Positions 10,321 through 21,657 are shown, counted from the first letter of the stretch. The stretch is DNA of 64,000 nucleotides from Sycon ciliatum (GCF_964019385.1 NC_088643.1:8017052-8081051); one strand, 5' to 3'. Notes: generated by a model not told the origin, from the sequence alone. Numbers and translations: made by a program.

Positions 10321-10613
10321 AGACGTTTCATCAGTGCGCGGGATGAAAGCAGAGATTGCAGAACGAGAAAAGTTCAGCACAGTTCAAATCTGACGAGTCA
10401 GGTACACTCTCTTTCGTTCGACGCCACAAGGATCCCCTGTTTGGTTGGCCATTGCTGCCAGTAAGACGTTTGAACGGTTTCATCAGAGCGAGGGATGAAA
10501 GCAGCAAGCGGAGAAAGAGAAAAGTTCAGCACAGTTCCAATCTGACAAGTCAGATACACTGACACTCTCTTTCGTTCGTCGCCACAAGGATACCCCTGTT
10601 TGACTGGACAAGA
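10321..10613 (+). repeat. Tandem pair of ~145-base units, left copy
   Basis: The unit begins AAGACGTTT at 10321 and again at 10463. Both carry AAAAGTTCAGCACAGTTC and CTCTCTTTCGTTCG, and end with GCCACAAGGATCCCCTGTTTG or a close variant. The second unit has a small insertion near its start. It is repeated at 31373-31665. I see no open frame spanning both units. Confidence 0.85.
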
Positions 10614-11764
10614 GCTGCCTGTACCACCGTGTCAAAAGGCTGTCCAACTACATGGCAGGACGATGACTGAGGTAAGGAAGCTTTTACTGGTTTCGATTGG
10701 TCTGCTGTTCTGTCGTTATCCTTGAATTGTTTTTCCATTTTCAAGGAGCGTATCGCGTTTGTTTGATGTTGCTTGAATGAATGCCCTAAAAGTAATCAAC
10801 CACTTCGTAATAGTCCTCAAGGACTGCAACTGTGCAAGGACTTTGCATCAATCGTATACGATCGTCTAGCTATCATCAATTATTATTTTATTTCATGAGA
10901 AATGTATTTTTATCCCTGTGATAATTATGTGAACTCCACGACACTCTTCCTCTAGTATGATGTCAAATACAATGGGATCCACAAACGCAGTGCCAGTGTA
11001 CTAGTAGTAAGAGGAGGATTGCTTGTATGCCAATGACAAGAAAAAGCTTCTCAAGCTAATACTCGTATTCCCTGAAGTAACCGTTTTGATGTCACGAACA
11101 TGACATTGTGTCAGTGAAACTGCCTCGTGACAACAAATCATTGCATTTCCATCTTGAGGAAGACTGACTGACGGCAACGCTGTACAGATTGTTCAAATCA
11201 TTTCATTTCAATTTAGTTGCAGTGAAGTGAAACACTGTGTACACTACATGTATGTTGGTGTGTCTGTGCGTCTTGAGTGTGCACAAACGATCTTATTCCT
11301 CGTATTACTAATAGATTATTGTCCCCACCGTCACCTGTTCACAGGTCTTTGAGTGGATGGATTTTCATTGAGCATCACATTCGTTGAGAACTTGGTAGTT
11401 GTGTGCTCCCATGCATCATTACGGTAATAAGCGTATCCTTGTGCTATCTATTTGTTGCAGGTGTGCTGAAGCTTGCGGAACTGAGTGCTGCTGAACATTT
11501 GCATGGCCATGAGCAATGGTGAAGCTTGCTATTGCACTCTCAGCATGTGCTAGTACTATGCTGACCACTGCACTTTGTTACTCTCTTACACTACTACGTG
11601 TATGTAAACGTGCGTGTACCCGTCCCTGTATGCATTCGTTTCGTATAATTATTTGTTATCCCTCTTGACTTTACATGTAAATGGGTGGACGTTTGCATGG
11701 CTGTTGGACTTGCGTGTGTATTGTGTCTCTACTCTTTTCTTGGTGTTTTCTTGGCGTTGTATAA

Positions 11765-11766
<2 letters not shown>

Positions 11767-11822
<56 letters not shown>
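11767..11822 (+). repeat. (GT)n microsatellite, left copy
   Basis: About 28 GT units, followed by GCGCGC. The right copy at 32819-32868 is about three units shorter. Confidence 0.95.
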
Positions 11823-11827
<5 letters not shown>

Positions 11828-13395
11828 CAATAATTTGAAAACAAATAATTAATCCTGCCCTCTCCATTATTCTCTTTCGATTCTTGGTTTTTTTCTAGGT
11901 ATTTTCTTGGCGTTGTGTGGGTGTGTGCATGTGTGTGTGCGTGCACAATAATTCGGCAACACTACATGATTGAGATATTGTAATTTGCAGCGTCTGCGAA
12001 GAGACCACTTGATTTGAGGATGGTGTTTGTAGGGTTTTTCATGTAATGAAATGGCTGCAGTGGCGCCTCAATACTTATTTTTTTTATCTTAAGAAGTGAA
12101 TGATGTAAAGGATTAAAGGGAGAGGCCGTTTTCTGGTTAATATTCACTGCTTACAGCAGATCCTATGTCTAATTTCGAACTCGATAGGGGATGCCTAATT
12201 GGCTGGACTTTATACAGGGAGTGTTGTCCACATAAAGACTCTTTAAAGTTGATTTCAAAGTTTGGACTCCGTACAGTTGATTTTGGACCAATGGACTCTA
12301 TATAGGGGGAAGCCAATTGGCTGGACTCTATACAGGGAGTAATGTCCATCTAAACTTTGAGCTCACAGTTGATTCCAAGTTTGGACTCTGTACAGTGGAT
12401 TTTGGACCAATAGACTATTATAGGGGTTGGACATCATATAAGGGCTGGACGCTCTACTGAGTCCAAAATAATATAATTAATAGCAGACTCAGCGGAGGAC
12501 GTTCAGGTTGGTTGTAACTCTGAGTTTGATGCCGTAAGGAAATCATCAGACAACTGATACTCGGGTCTACCCAACAGTATGCTTATAAACACATAGGGCC
12601 ACAAGCATAAACAAATTTAGCGCTAAATCTGGTGTGAGGAATGGGGAGAAAGCTGGCGCGGGCCAAGGCGCGACAGTAGAAGTGCCAGGAGGGTGGCGGG
12701 CAACAGGCAGGTGTGAGCATGAAAGCGCGGAAAGAGGCGATGGGGAGGCAGCGCACAGCAGATAGGTGGAGGTGCCAGGAGGATGGCGGGCAATGGGCCA
12801 GTGAGATCGTTACAAGTAGGGAGTCGTTTGGTGACGGGCCGGCGTGAGCAGAGTGGCATCGCGAACAAAAGGCGAAGGGATTGTGTTGTTTTAAAATAAT
12901 ATTGGGTGCTCAGGCAAACTCTTGGCATATTGATGGAGAATAGCACTTCATTATATAGAAAAGAAAAGGACCAAGGAATTGCAAGTTACGCTATAATGTC
13001 CACTAACATCACCAGTTGCTAAACAATCAGCTCATGCGATAACATTGCACGACACTGACCCTGACTCCTTGGCTCTCCATCCGAGTCAATTTATATTTTA
13101 CTTCAAGTTGAAGTTCGGAGACCGTACATGTAGATAAAATGTGTGTGTTTTGAGCGATATTTTAAAATGAATTGGCTGCAGTTGAGTCAGCGCAGTTCGA
13201 AAAATAAAAGTATTACGACCAATGTTGCTTTCAATAACGTCTCTCTGTGACATTATGACGTGATGTTAGTTCACGCCTCCCTTTCGCGATCACATGTGAC
13301 ATAGATAGGCCAGAAAACCTTTTTTGAAAGACCTCTTGATTTTGCCTTGATTCAATGTGCATTTACCGTCTCTCCCAATGCTTTACTTTGTGCAG

Positions 13396-14169
13396 AACCG
13401 CTACAAGATCAGCCCCAACCTTCACATGAACATCAGTTACAAAGCCATATGCAGAACACTCTACACAGCTGTGTCATTGGCACATTTGAAGTGGAGTGAT
13501 TGGTTTTTTCTTCGTTGGGTCTACAAGGACTTCACGCAAGACATAGCCAGCAGGATCAACAATTATTTATATTGTCTTCCCGTTCTCAGCCAAATAATGC
13601 AGAATGACCCAGAGCAATATGAGCCGTGGAAGCCAAAGTTAATTCTCCTGCCCGGCTTCAACATGCCCCCGTTTGTGCGGGCACGGGAAGCGAAGAAAAT
13701 GTTTCCCAACCTATCCTTAACTGAGATCAGTAAACGGTACACAGGTCCCTTTGATGTTGTCGGCCAATATTCCATTGGCAGCCTGAAACAGATGGAGTTG
13801 ATCCGATACGGATCCGTGGAAGTGTACCAGGCTGCACTGATCAAAATGTTGTTCCTGGGAACACAGGAACTTGGTAAATACTTAGTCTACCATCACCGTT
13901 GTAACAAATTTAGTGACGTCGTGAACTGTTTGCACAAAGTAACAACTGTTGCTCAGGCTATGACATTGTTACCCTGCCTCGGAGGTGATCGGGAAGCATT
14001 GCCTCCTTTCCTGCGCATTACCATTGATGGGCCGCAGTTGACCTGGAGGGCACCGTCCGTCGCAGTGAATATTTATAAATACAATACAAACACAGATGCA
14101 ACACAGGATACACTCACCTCGCATAGCATCCGAAATATTTCTTCGTCCATGAACAATCTGTGGAAATGA
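13396..14169 (+). pseudogene. Second exon of F-box-like gene member A, truncated at the duplication junction
   Basis: From the acceptor at 13395 the frame reads N-R-Y-K-I-S-P-N and is identical by eye to the complete exon at 34442-35368 for the first 226 codons. At 14074 homology stops, and the frame runs about 30 unrelated codons to a stop at 14167-14169. The missing part is the C-terminal third, including the Cys/His cluster and the W-T-K-x-E-L motif that all complete members share. The foreign tail is antisense to the minus-strand exon at 14118-14516. This copy is most likely a pseudogene made by the tandem duplication. Confidence 0.75.
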
Positions 14170-14516
14170 CGAGACATTTGACCCAGTCGAATAATGTCTC
14201 TGACGGACAACATCAGTAGTAGTTCCGAGCGCCAGACGTCGTAGTCAATCAGTTCCAGTGTGCTGTATTTCACAGGATTTTGATTCTCCGGGTCATCAAC
14301 GCTTAGGTCCTCAACAGGATTTGTAGCCTCTACATCCTCAGGCACGACAGTTAGATACTCCAACACAGGGTCAGTGTTTGAAAACGCTGCAGAACGTTCT
14401 TTTTCCACGAGGATATTTCCTGTAAGCTGAGAACGTTTTGCTCGGGCTAGAGTTAATGGAGGAGTGTAGGGCTGAGCAATTGCCTTTATCGCTGCATGGG
14501 TCCGTCTTCGACTCAT
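14118..14516 (-). CDS. First coding exon of a diverged F-box-like relative, opposite strand
   Basis: The frame of 133 codons starts M-S-R-R-R-T-H-A-A-I-K-A and ends C-E before the donor GTGAGT at 14117, again in phase 0. It aligns along its whole length with the exon at 7446-7859. The best-kept parts are the basic N-terminus and the F-box-like segment (YDVWRSELLLMLSVRDIIRL, then S-R-H-F-H-R-L). The base before ATG is again preceded by an acceptor-like ACTGTACTATACAG, supporting a conserved 5' untranslated intron. Its own second exon should lie to the left but is replaced by the duplication junction 43 bases past the donor, so the gene as assembled is incomplete. Confidence 0.65.
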
Positions 14517-14579
14517 TCTGTATAGTACAGTAGTAATGGCGGAGAGAGGACACACACACACACTGTCACACACTGTCAC

Positions 14580-15360
14580 ACACTTTCACACATCACAGCA
14601 GCAGACATTCATGTAGGGACACAAATGTGCAGTGAAAATAACGGTGACAATACCGTCACCCAATGTCTACTCCTAGTCACGGAAAGGAAGTTGAGCAGCA
14701 GATAAAAACATTGCCAAGCATAGCAGCTGATTTTATTTACCTTCTGCTTTCTGGATGAACACAGTCTTCGTCAACAACTCGCTGCGCTTGCAGCATTATT
14801 GTTATTAACTACCAAAGTGAAAGGCGACTCAAAACTATGCAAGGGAATTTGTATCGGATTGTACTACAGGCCCGTGACTCCTTCGCTGGTGAAAAGAAAC
14901 TGGAAGAGGCCTAGCTTGAAGCCTCGACCTTTATACCAGGTTTGCCGCGTGGGCGGCCTTAAAGGCAAGCCTGCATAATACGGAAACGCTCAGACTGTTC
15001 ACTTACGTTCACGCACACCATGATTTCACCCTGGTACCTACCATTTTATGGGCACTTCCGCGGCCGAGTCATTATTTTACGCTTCGGTCACACTACTAGT
15101 ACTAGTACGTTAAGTTTCACACAAGACGCATCGACAAATCAAAGTAAAGCACTTGAGTCTTGGCGCTGACGTGGGGTCATACTGCATTGTTTGTGCTTTT
15201 GCTTGCGAGGCCTGACGCACTTCACAGTACCACTCTGTTGGCTATATCAGAGGCGACTGAAAGTGCTACAGTTGACTGTGTCACTGCTAAGGATTCAGTA
15301 CTCCATCACCAGCGTGTGCCTTTTTACCAGCGAATTTAGAGACTACAATGTACATTTAGG
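14580..15360. other. No gene seen
   Basis: This covers the region upstream of the minus-strand exon at 14118-14516. A probable 5' untranslated exon for that gene may lie here, but I cannot place it. A short (CA)n-like stretch sits at 14551-14593. Nothing else is recognisable. Confidence 0.4.
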
Positions 15361-15874
15361 TAGGACTCTTCAACATCTGGACGCGCGCATCCGACAACAC
15401 GCACCGCTACACCTTATTCCACAACACGCACGATCCACTCGACCACGGAGGGGACGTCCAGCAAAGAATCATCCTGGTACAAGATGGTCCAACGCAGCGG
15501 CATCAACACCAAGCAACGTCACCTCACAATTAACTAGACCACCAGAAAAACAACCGGACAAGACACCTACTGGCGTGGCAGTGACAGGAACCGCATCAAC
15601 CAGAAGAATGACAAGATCGGCAACGGCGGCGATGGCAGCGACTAAAGCACAAGCAGAGGCAACGGCTAGGATCCACTCGACTAGCCATGTGATATCGGAT
15701 GTGTCCACCGCACATGCTGATTGTTCTGATGTTAGTTCTGATAAGTATGAGTCGTCCATTGCTAGTCATTTGTTTGAGCATCCTGATTGTCGTGCTGTGT
15801 ATTCAGATGATTATTGTTCGATTGTGTCACGTGTACGCAGTGCTAGATTGCTGAATTTTTTGGAAGCTGTATAA
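15361..15874 (+). CDS. Unrecognised open frame with an AT-hook-like motif
   Basis: An open frame, extending upstream to about 15191 without a stop, codes for a Ser/Thr/Ala-rich protein. It includes R-P-R-R-G-R-P-A-K near 15440, which resembles an AT-hook, followed by a long low-complexity segment and a C-terminal D-Y-C-S-I-V-S-R-V-R stretch. A TAA stop falls exactly where a (TAA)n tail of a minus-strand retrotransposon begins. It could be part of a retrotransposon ORF1-type protein or a chance frame. No acceptor or start is convincing. Confidence 0.25.
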
Positions 15875-16510
15875 TAATAATAATAATAATAATAATAGTA
15901 CAGCACGCATATAGCTCATATGAAAAATCAAATGAGGGTCATGCATCTGTCGACAACGTCGAGCCAGTGCGTTCTGTCTGAGGCAAGTTGCTCCGCTTCC
16001 AAAAGAGACATATTGAGAAGTAAAAGGTCATTCCTAATGTTGTCTACCCATCTGGTCACTGGGCGACCTCTGGGCTTCTTTATATCTGTTATATTCATTG
16101 CCATGTGAAGGGCTTTGTAGGACACAGCGTCCTTCCCCTCACGAATGACATGTCCAAACCATAATAAGCGCCGGCGTCTACAGACTGCACTTATTGGGCA
16201 TTGAGCAGTTTTAGCATAAAGAGCATTATTCGAAATTTTATTGGGAAAGATGATTCCAAGTATGTATCTGAGTTTACGGCGGTGCCATACATCAATTTTG
16301 CTTTCTAAGGCTTTTGTTAGAGTCCATAGCGCGCAGTTATATAGGAGAACTGGCAAAATGAGACAGTTGAACATGCTTAAGCGGGACTGCTGGGTATGGC
16401 GTTTCCATGATACACTGGAAAATGCCCGGTTCGCTGCTATGATACGTGCATCAATGTATACATCCACACAAAGAAACCCAACCTTTTCAAGCAGAAACAA
16501 ATCAAATTCA
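15872..16510 (-). mobile_element. 3' fragment of an RTE-like retrotransposon
   Basis: The minus-strand frame at 15928-16500 has C-L-I-L-P-V-L-L-Y-N-C-A-L-W-T, then W-H-R-R-K-L-R, R-R-R-R-L-L-W-F-G-H-V, K-K-P-R-G-R-P-V-T-R-W and a final A-S-D-R-T-H-W. These are the C-terminal landmarks of RTE-like polyproteins. The minus-strand 3' end is a (TTA)n tail at 15872-15897. The closest relative in this window is the element at 38480-40165. The fragment is 5'-truncated just after the RT core and its frame is intact, so it is comparatively young. Confidence 0.8.
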
Positions 16511-16529
16511 CACTTAGGCTGTTAGGTAG

Positions 16530-17882
16530 GTCGTCAAAACCTCGTTAGTTACATGTATGTCCAGTGGTTGTCTCTTGTTGTCGCACTACATGTCACGCTT
16601 ATTGAGTTTTCTCGCATTTGCACCTTTGTGTCATTATTGCATTTTTCGCTGTTTACTTTAGCTACTTTCTTTTTTTGCGCTGTTTTACCACCTTCTTACT
16701 GTATTTAATCCACTGTTCCTGTTTCTTTTCCCTTGCCTGTATTTCACCTGACGAGAAGGCTTGAAAGTATACTTGTGAAGACAAAAACTTTCAAGATGTT
16801 TGTAATGAGCCTGAAGTGTGTCCTTTTTATGAGTAATAAACTACTATCACTATCAGTCATGAAAAAGGGCATTGGCTATGAATGCAGGGCGAGTTTTAAA
16901 CCGTGTAAAATGTTTGCTAATCACCTCGTAATATTACGTAAACCTTGTTTTTGATAACCGCTATCAATAAAACAAGCTGAATCGACATTTGTGTACTCTT
17001 TATTCATGCAATGTAAAACAGTGGAGACAATGTGCAATAAAACGATGCAAATATGAAGAAATACTGTAGAAAAAATAAGGATTCAAAAAAGTTTCGTATA
17101 ACACTCATCAGGAATTGTCGTTGACCTAAAGAACATTGAAACAAAATTGAATTATTATAGAAAATCTAAGTTCCGGAAATAGCATTAAGAACAACAGCAG
17201 TGAAATTTACTAGTGTGAATTTTAACAATGAAAGCGAGAGCAATAACGAATGCATGTGCTAACATAAACTTGCAAATGAAAAAATGAACAAACAAGAGAA
17301 AGAAAGAAGGAAGGACAAAGTGATAACACCTAACATCCGTACATTTCACCGAGAACATTAACGACGAAACTTGTCCGCACCAAACACGACACGTCACTTG
17401 AACAATTTCAACCCAATTTTACTATCTTTTTGTACACACAAATACGTGTTGTACAGTCGCTGATGGATGGCTTCCAAAACCTTCAACTGTGGTTCATAAC
17501 CATGACGACCACGGCACAATACAGTTGACAAACATGTAACAAGCCGGAGGACACCGTGTGCGTAACTAGTGACCTTACTACAACCATCCACGGTTGAGAG
17601 AGCCCCAGTCTGTTGAGACCATCTTCACCGTATGGGCCCCCCGTTCTGACCCTCTTTATTCAAGTTGAGTTTTATAGACTTCTCCTAACGTCAGTTCTGT
17701 ATTATGTCATCGCTCCTGGATGTCTTCTTGATAGTGAACAAATAGCAGCTATTTTAACCTGTCCAAACAAGATAAGTTTCAAGTAGTCCCTATTCCATTG
17801 TAAGGTAGATTCACTGATGAATTTAACAAGAAAAATATTCTGAACAAATCCTCTCTTTCCCTTTCCTTGCAATCATCGTATA
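16530..17882. other. No gene seen
   Basis: AT-rich, with short frames on both strands but none showing a family pattern. The words CCTGACGAGAAGGCTTGAAAG near 16747 resemble retroelement 3' untranslated sequence, but nothing adjoining confirms it. Confidence 0.4.
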
Positions 17883-18560
17883 ACATTTTTTTTTTTTTTT
17901 TTATTTACTTGAAAAAGCACATAACCACCAGGAAGGCTGACAAAGAAAAAAGAGTAAGAAAAGACAGATAAAAAGAGAGCTGAGAGAGAGAGAGTTGGGG
18001 TACGGTTAGGGGAGGACTAGACATTGAATGGTGGTCGCCACAGTCACAGATAGTAGCAGTGCTGGTGAGGCTACAGGCACTCCACTGACCATTAGGTCTC
18101 AGTATCGCCATGCCGGTAACGCACCAAGAGACAAAAACGGAAGAAAATCTGAAGCGCAATACATGAATGGTAATTTCAATATAGGTAATAGGGAGAGTGG
18201 TGACCAAGAGAGGACAGTATAGACCGTTAGTATGGGGTGCTTCAATGCACATCCCCAAACCGAGAGGTGCAATCTGGAAAGAACAGTGAGACGAACAACA
18301 TGATGGGCTTCAAAGCACGTCCCAAGACCATGGCTGGTCTGAAATGTGTTTGTTCACACCTTTTTTAAAAGCTGTGAGTGGAGAGTGATTGGCCAGACGG
18401 GGAAAGATGTCCTCGGGGAGGCTGTTCCACAATTCAAGGAAACAGTACGGGAAGGAACGTCGAAGGTAATCAGGACTGGTGCCGGGGGTGGTGTTTAAGA
18501 GCTGTTCCCGGTGCTGGCGCTGAGCATAATGCTGCTTTTACACTTACATGTCGACAAATA
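17883..18560 (-). mobile_element. 3' fragment of a CR1/Jockey-like retrotransposon with a poly(A)-like tail
   Basis: On the minus strand, near 18490-18370, the translation includes F-L-E-L-W-N-S-L-P-E-D-I-F-P-R. This is the typical last motif of CR1/Jockey-type polyproteins. The element then runs through an untranslated region to a run of about 18 T on the plus strand at 17887-17904, that is, a poly(A) tail on the minus strand. No upstream RT core is present. Confidence 0.6.
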
Positions 18561-18569
18561 GGAAATGCT

Positions 18570-19300
18570 TACAGTACAATTAGTCCTCCTCCTTGTAGCT
18601 ATATTAGTCCTCCTTGTAGCTATATTAGACCTGCTTACTCCGAAACGCTTTTTTACTTATTTAAATCTGACGAGTTTTTTTCTTAACTCTTTTTCTACCA
18701 ACTTCTGCCCATGGCGTGTTTCTCTCAGCTCGTCAGCTGACAACAGTCACTGACACTACCATGACATTGTCGTGAGAAGGTGATCTCTGTAGACGAGATT
18801 GGTGAACTCCCGACCATTGCCGCGTCAGGACATCACTAACCTCGTCTACGGAGAGCTTCGGACGGTCTCCCATGGCTGCTCATAATTATAGCGGCCTTGG
18901 CCAGGAGTACAGGTCTGTGGCATTAATAAAACTTAATATCCTAGCTGACACCTTTCCCATCCACGCTGTATGGATGCTGCCGTTATGAACACTGGTCGAA
19001 GATCCCTCTTCCTCAGCGCGCAGCTTCTGCCCTACATGGGTATTGAGCACTGTTCGGTCAGTCAAGCACACCACTTGATGACGTCTTGATGTAGCAATGA
19101 CGTGGTCAGGTACACGTAAATAAACATGTGTACTTTTAAATTTGTTGGTTTGACCACGTGACATGAAACAAATTTATCTATTGTGTAATTGTGTAGCATT
19201 AGTGCTAAAGCCATGAAAGTGTTCCGTGTCTACACAATCACAACGTCATGTACCTGTACAATCACCACGTCATGTACCAGTACCATCAAGAGTACATAAA
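18570..19300. other. No gene seen
   Basis: Contains a short direct repeat (TTAGTCCTCCTTGTAGCTATA at about 18582 and 18604) and nothing else I can name. The last 100 bases hold CACGTCATGTACC repeats leading into the foldback element at 19307. Confidence 0.4.
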
Positions 19301-19306
19301 CCTCTT

Positions 19307-19745
19307 GGTACAATCAAGAGTACATACACCAGAGTGTGCAACTCGGGATGGTTCCTGTGGGAGCGTAGTTCGTGCAGTACGTCATTTCTGAAGGCATGGT
19401 TAGCCACAGGTATGGTGAAAAGTTGCGTAACCAGTCGCGGTGGTGCAGGTCACTGAGTTTGTCCTGATTTCGTTTTTTTGATACGGATAGCCGTGTGACT
19501 TTACTTGTCGGTGGATGTACGCAGCGTACACAGTAACACAAAACACCGAAATCCTGAAACTGGACGTCTAAAATCAAGCAAACTTGGCTGATTTCCGGGC
19601 TATGAAACATGAAAATTAATTATTTGAGCTGAACGCAAGTCGCGGCTTGGCTGACCTCATCAGGATGACGTAGTGCACGAGCTGCGCTGTTTCAGATCTG
19701 ATATGCACAGTTGCACACTCTGGTTTATGCACTCTTGGTACAGTG
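19307..19745. repeat. Inverted-repeat (foldback) element of ~440 bases
   Basis: The left end has GGTACAATCAAGAGTACAT and CACCAGAGTGTGCAACT. The right end, read as its complement, has TGTACCAAGAGTGCATAAAC and CAGAGTGTGCAACT. Words from the left arm recur near 55530-55580, so this is a dispersed family. The interior has no credible frame. Confidence 0.6.
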
Positions 19746-19759
19746 CATAACTTCAGGTT

Positions 19760-20690
19760 GCATGCCGGCATTATCCCTGGACCCTACCTAGAAGTAACCC
19801 CTTTTTTACCTTTCGCCTTCCACGCTCATTCCCGATTCGTAGTACGTTTACTTTCGCTGTCTGCATATAAAAGCTGCTGGGTTATTGGAGCCAGTTCACT
19901 TCAATCGTGCTTTCCTTCCTTGCTTTCTTACTCAAGACTGCCTATACAGTTCTCTAACGTTACATGTCCCGTTGTAAGCCAGGTGAGCAAGCCGTCATGT
20001 AAACACAATGGTGAATCGTGGTGTTCAGGAAATTGTGTTTAGAAGCTAATGCAGGTCTTTTGTAACTTCTCCCTGGAATAATCATCTCGCTTTGTTTTCG
20101 TGTCTCCGAGTCTTTCTGCTCCTGGTTGTCTAGCATTCCTGCAACGGAGAAATTTCAATACAAAACAGCTAGTCCTTGCCCTATTCGTGTTGTGCCTCCT
20201 TAATCGCTCGACTTCCCACTACATTAGTTATCGTGAGTTGTGCAGTGACTGGGTACACTTCAATTGTCCTTCTGGCTCCTCGTAGATCTACATGTCAAGC
20301 GTATCGCTCCAAGCATTTGCGAAGTAAGCCAGACAGACCACACAAGGCAACGGACAAGGTAGCAAAGAACAAGAAGATCAAGAACCCCACTAAATCCAAT
20401 ACTTACCAGGTAAGCCCATCAGATATCTACTCAAACTCACAATAATGAACACCAATGCCGTTATCATTTCTGGATTCCTTGACCATAATAGTAGTACTGC
20501 ACCCCACCCCTACCTTTCTTGTTCCATTCACAATCTCTTCATATTATGCGCATTGGAACCCAGGACGGACCCTGTATTTTGTACTTCAGTATTGTATTTT
20601 ATTACTTTACTTGGACATTCCCAAGAGACCCTAAGGTGCCCAAGATGAATGAATGTGGTAAGTTCCTGGCGAAATGAATTGGAGATACGA
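19760..20690 (+). mobile_element. Composite dispersed repeat, plus-strand copy
   Basis: This block recurs inverted at 53300-55160. The order is a segment with CTGCATATAAAAGCTGC (a TATA-like word), then CAGGTGAGCAAGCCGTCATG, a short basic frame (20176-20445) rich in Lys, and GCACCCCACCCCTACC. It ends with a retrotransposon 3' end, seen as TTACTTTACTTGGACATTCC near 20600, which is oriented on the minus strand. The first part could be the 5' region of an element with its own promoter; that is inference. Joining a 5'-like and a reversed 3'-like segment suggests a nested or rearranged insertion that then spread as one unit. Confidence 0.5.
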
Positions 20691-20699
20691 TTTGTGCAT

Positions 20700-21046
20700 G
20701 ACAACGTACGTCGTGTGAAACAACTTGTTTTGTAGTCAACTAGTCCATCACAATGTTATGCATGAGGAGTACTGTACGAGTTTGGCTTTCGGCTTGTACA
20801 ATTTGTTCTCGCAACGCTTCCCCCCTCTTTACTTATCTTTGATATTTATGACCCACCCAAGTTGGGTGGTGTGCTGCTTTGCTGCTTCGAGTTGTAGTTA
20901 GACCGCTTTGTCAAATCGCCTACTGGTCAGCCGTCTTGTCATCGTCCAGTAACAATCGACATTATTTGTTCCGTTAGGACTGTAGCTTTTGCTCGGTTTC
21001 GTTGCGCTTGCCTTCTCCTCTTTGGTCTTTCCATAACCTTGAACCT
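20700..21046. other. No gene seen; left flank of the right large copy
   Basis: Unique within the window. Its counterpart would lie before base 1 if the duplicated unit is 14075-35120. Confidence 0.4.
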
Positions 21047-21235
21047 TCCAAGTTGGAAGGCTGTCGGTTAGCGCTACGGAGATGTGTTGAAGCTAGGTGT
21101 CAGGACGTCGAATGTCTCAGTACTCTGTCAGTTTTGTGCCTAGTTGTTGCACTTTCTGACTGTATCTAGTTACGGTGGTGGAGAGTTACTCATAACTCGC
21201 TTCCATAATATGTCCTTTTCCTTTCTACTTAAATA

Positions 21236-21636
21236 AATTTCTGTTTTATTTATTTATTATGGATTCCCCAAAGGCCGAGGCCTAAGTCGAGGGGGTCTCC
21301 GTTCATGGCTTACGGGGAATATATCTGCAAAATTATAACATTATAGATTGAGAAGAGGAAGGGTTATAACAAATGCGTACTGTAGAAATCAGCCATAACA
21401 TTCGTTACTATGTTACAGAAACTCTGAAAGGAATTAAACCAGTGGGTTCAAAGCGTGTGTTGGCAAAGATGGTACGAACGCGAGACACAAAGCAATGACT
21501 ATTTTGGGTGATTCTAATGTCAGTGGGGAGAGAATTCCAGGTGACAGCGGTAACAAAGAGGAATTGATGGTTGCAAAGTTTGCCCAGCAGCGTAGTATCA
21601 CTTTCGCTCATAAAATCTAAAATATGGTGGAAACAG
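21236..21636 (-). mobile_element. Second copy of the CR1/Jockey-like 3' fragment
   Basis: This is the same sequence as 190-590, carried in the right copy of the tandem duplication, with the same C-terminal W-N-S-L-P pattern on the minus strand (21408-21611). It has no function of its own. Confidence 0.6.
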
Positions 21637-21657
21637 AGCTGTATGGAGTTGATTTTA

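Larger units (their letters stand above)
9925..12470. mobile_element. Foldback element built from GGACTC-TATACAG words, left copy
   Basis: About 80 bases at 9931-10010 are inverted relative to 12381-12462. Both contain TTGGTCCAAAATCCACT and AGAGTCCA words, and a second copy of the right arm sits at 12190-12310. The arms are made of short, repeated GAGTCCA units in alternating order. The interior contains a tandem block (10321-10613) and a GT microsatellite but no coding region. This matches the build of foldback transposons with internally repetitive arms. Confidence 0.6.
7860..13395 (+). other. Intron of F-box-like gene member A, left copy
   Basis: The intron runs from GTGAGCG at 7860 to a pyrimidine-rich acceptor ending TTTGTGCAG at 13395, joining two phase-0 exons. 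It is filled with mobile DNA: a TIR element (8643-9576), a foldback element (about 9925-12470), a duplicated 145-base block (10321-10613) and a (GT)n tract. The corresponding intron in the right copy is 28910-34441. I see no other coding exon inside. The stretch 12480-13340 holds nothing I can name. Confidence 0.65.
1..14074. repeat. Left copy of a 21-kb-period tandem segmental duplication
   Basis: Read side by side, this segment matches 21047-35120 base for base, apart from microsatellite length changes (TTTG at 756, ATT near 8071, GT near 11767), a short deletion near 8420 and scattered single-base changes. The match starts at the first base of the window, so the true left end lies outside. 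It stops at 14074, inside an open reading frame: the right copy continues the frame from 35121, while this copy switches to unrelated sequence. That places the junction of a tandem duplication at 14074/14075. Confidence 0.95.

Noticed and set aside
11649..11946. Thr-His repeat proteins near 11.7-11.9 kb and their copies at 32.7-33.0 kb
   Set aside because: They are translations of a (GT)n microsatellite.
12623..12946. Pro/Leu-rich minus-strand frame near 12.8 kb
   Set aside because: It arises from a G-rich stretch with repeated GCCAGGAGGATGGCGGGCA words; no protein family pattern.
14551..14593. Regulatory CACACACTGTCA repeats upstream of the minus-strand exon
   Set aside because: A short CA-type simple repeat with no known binding site; its position alone is not enough.
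16740..16780. Hammerhead ribozyme core (CTGACGA and GAAA)
   Set aside because: The bases between the two core elements cannot form a stem II with a reasonable loop, and no convincing stems I and III were found.
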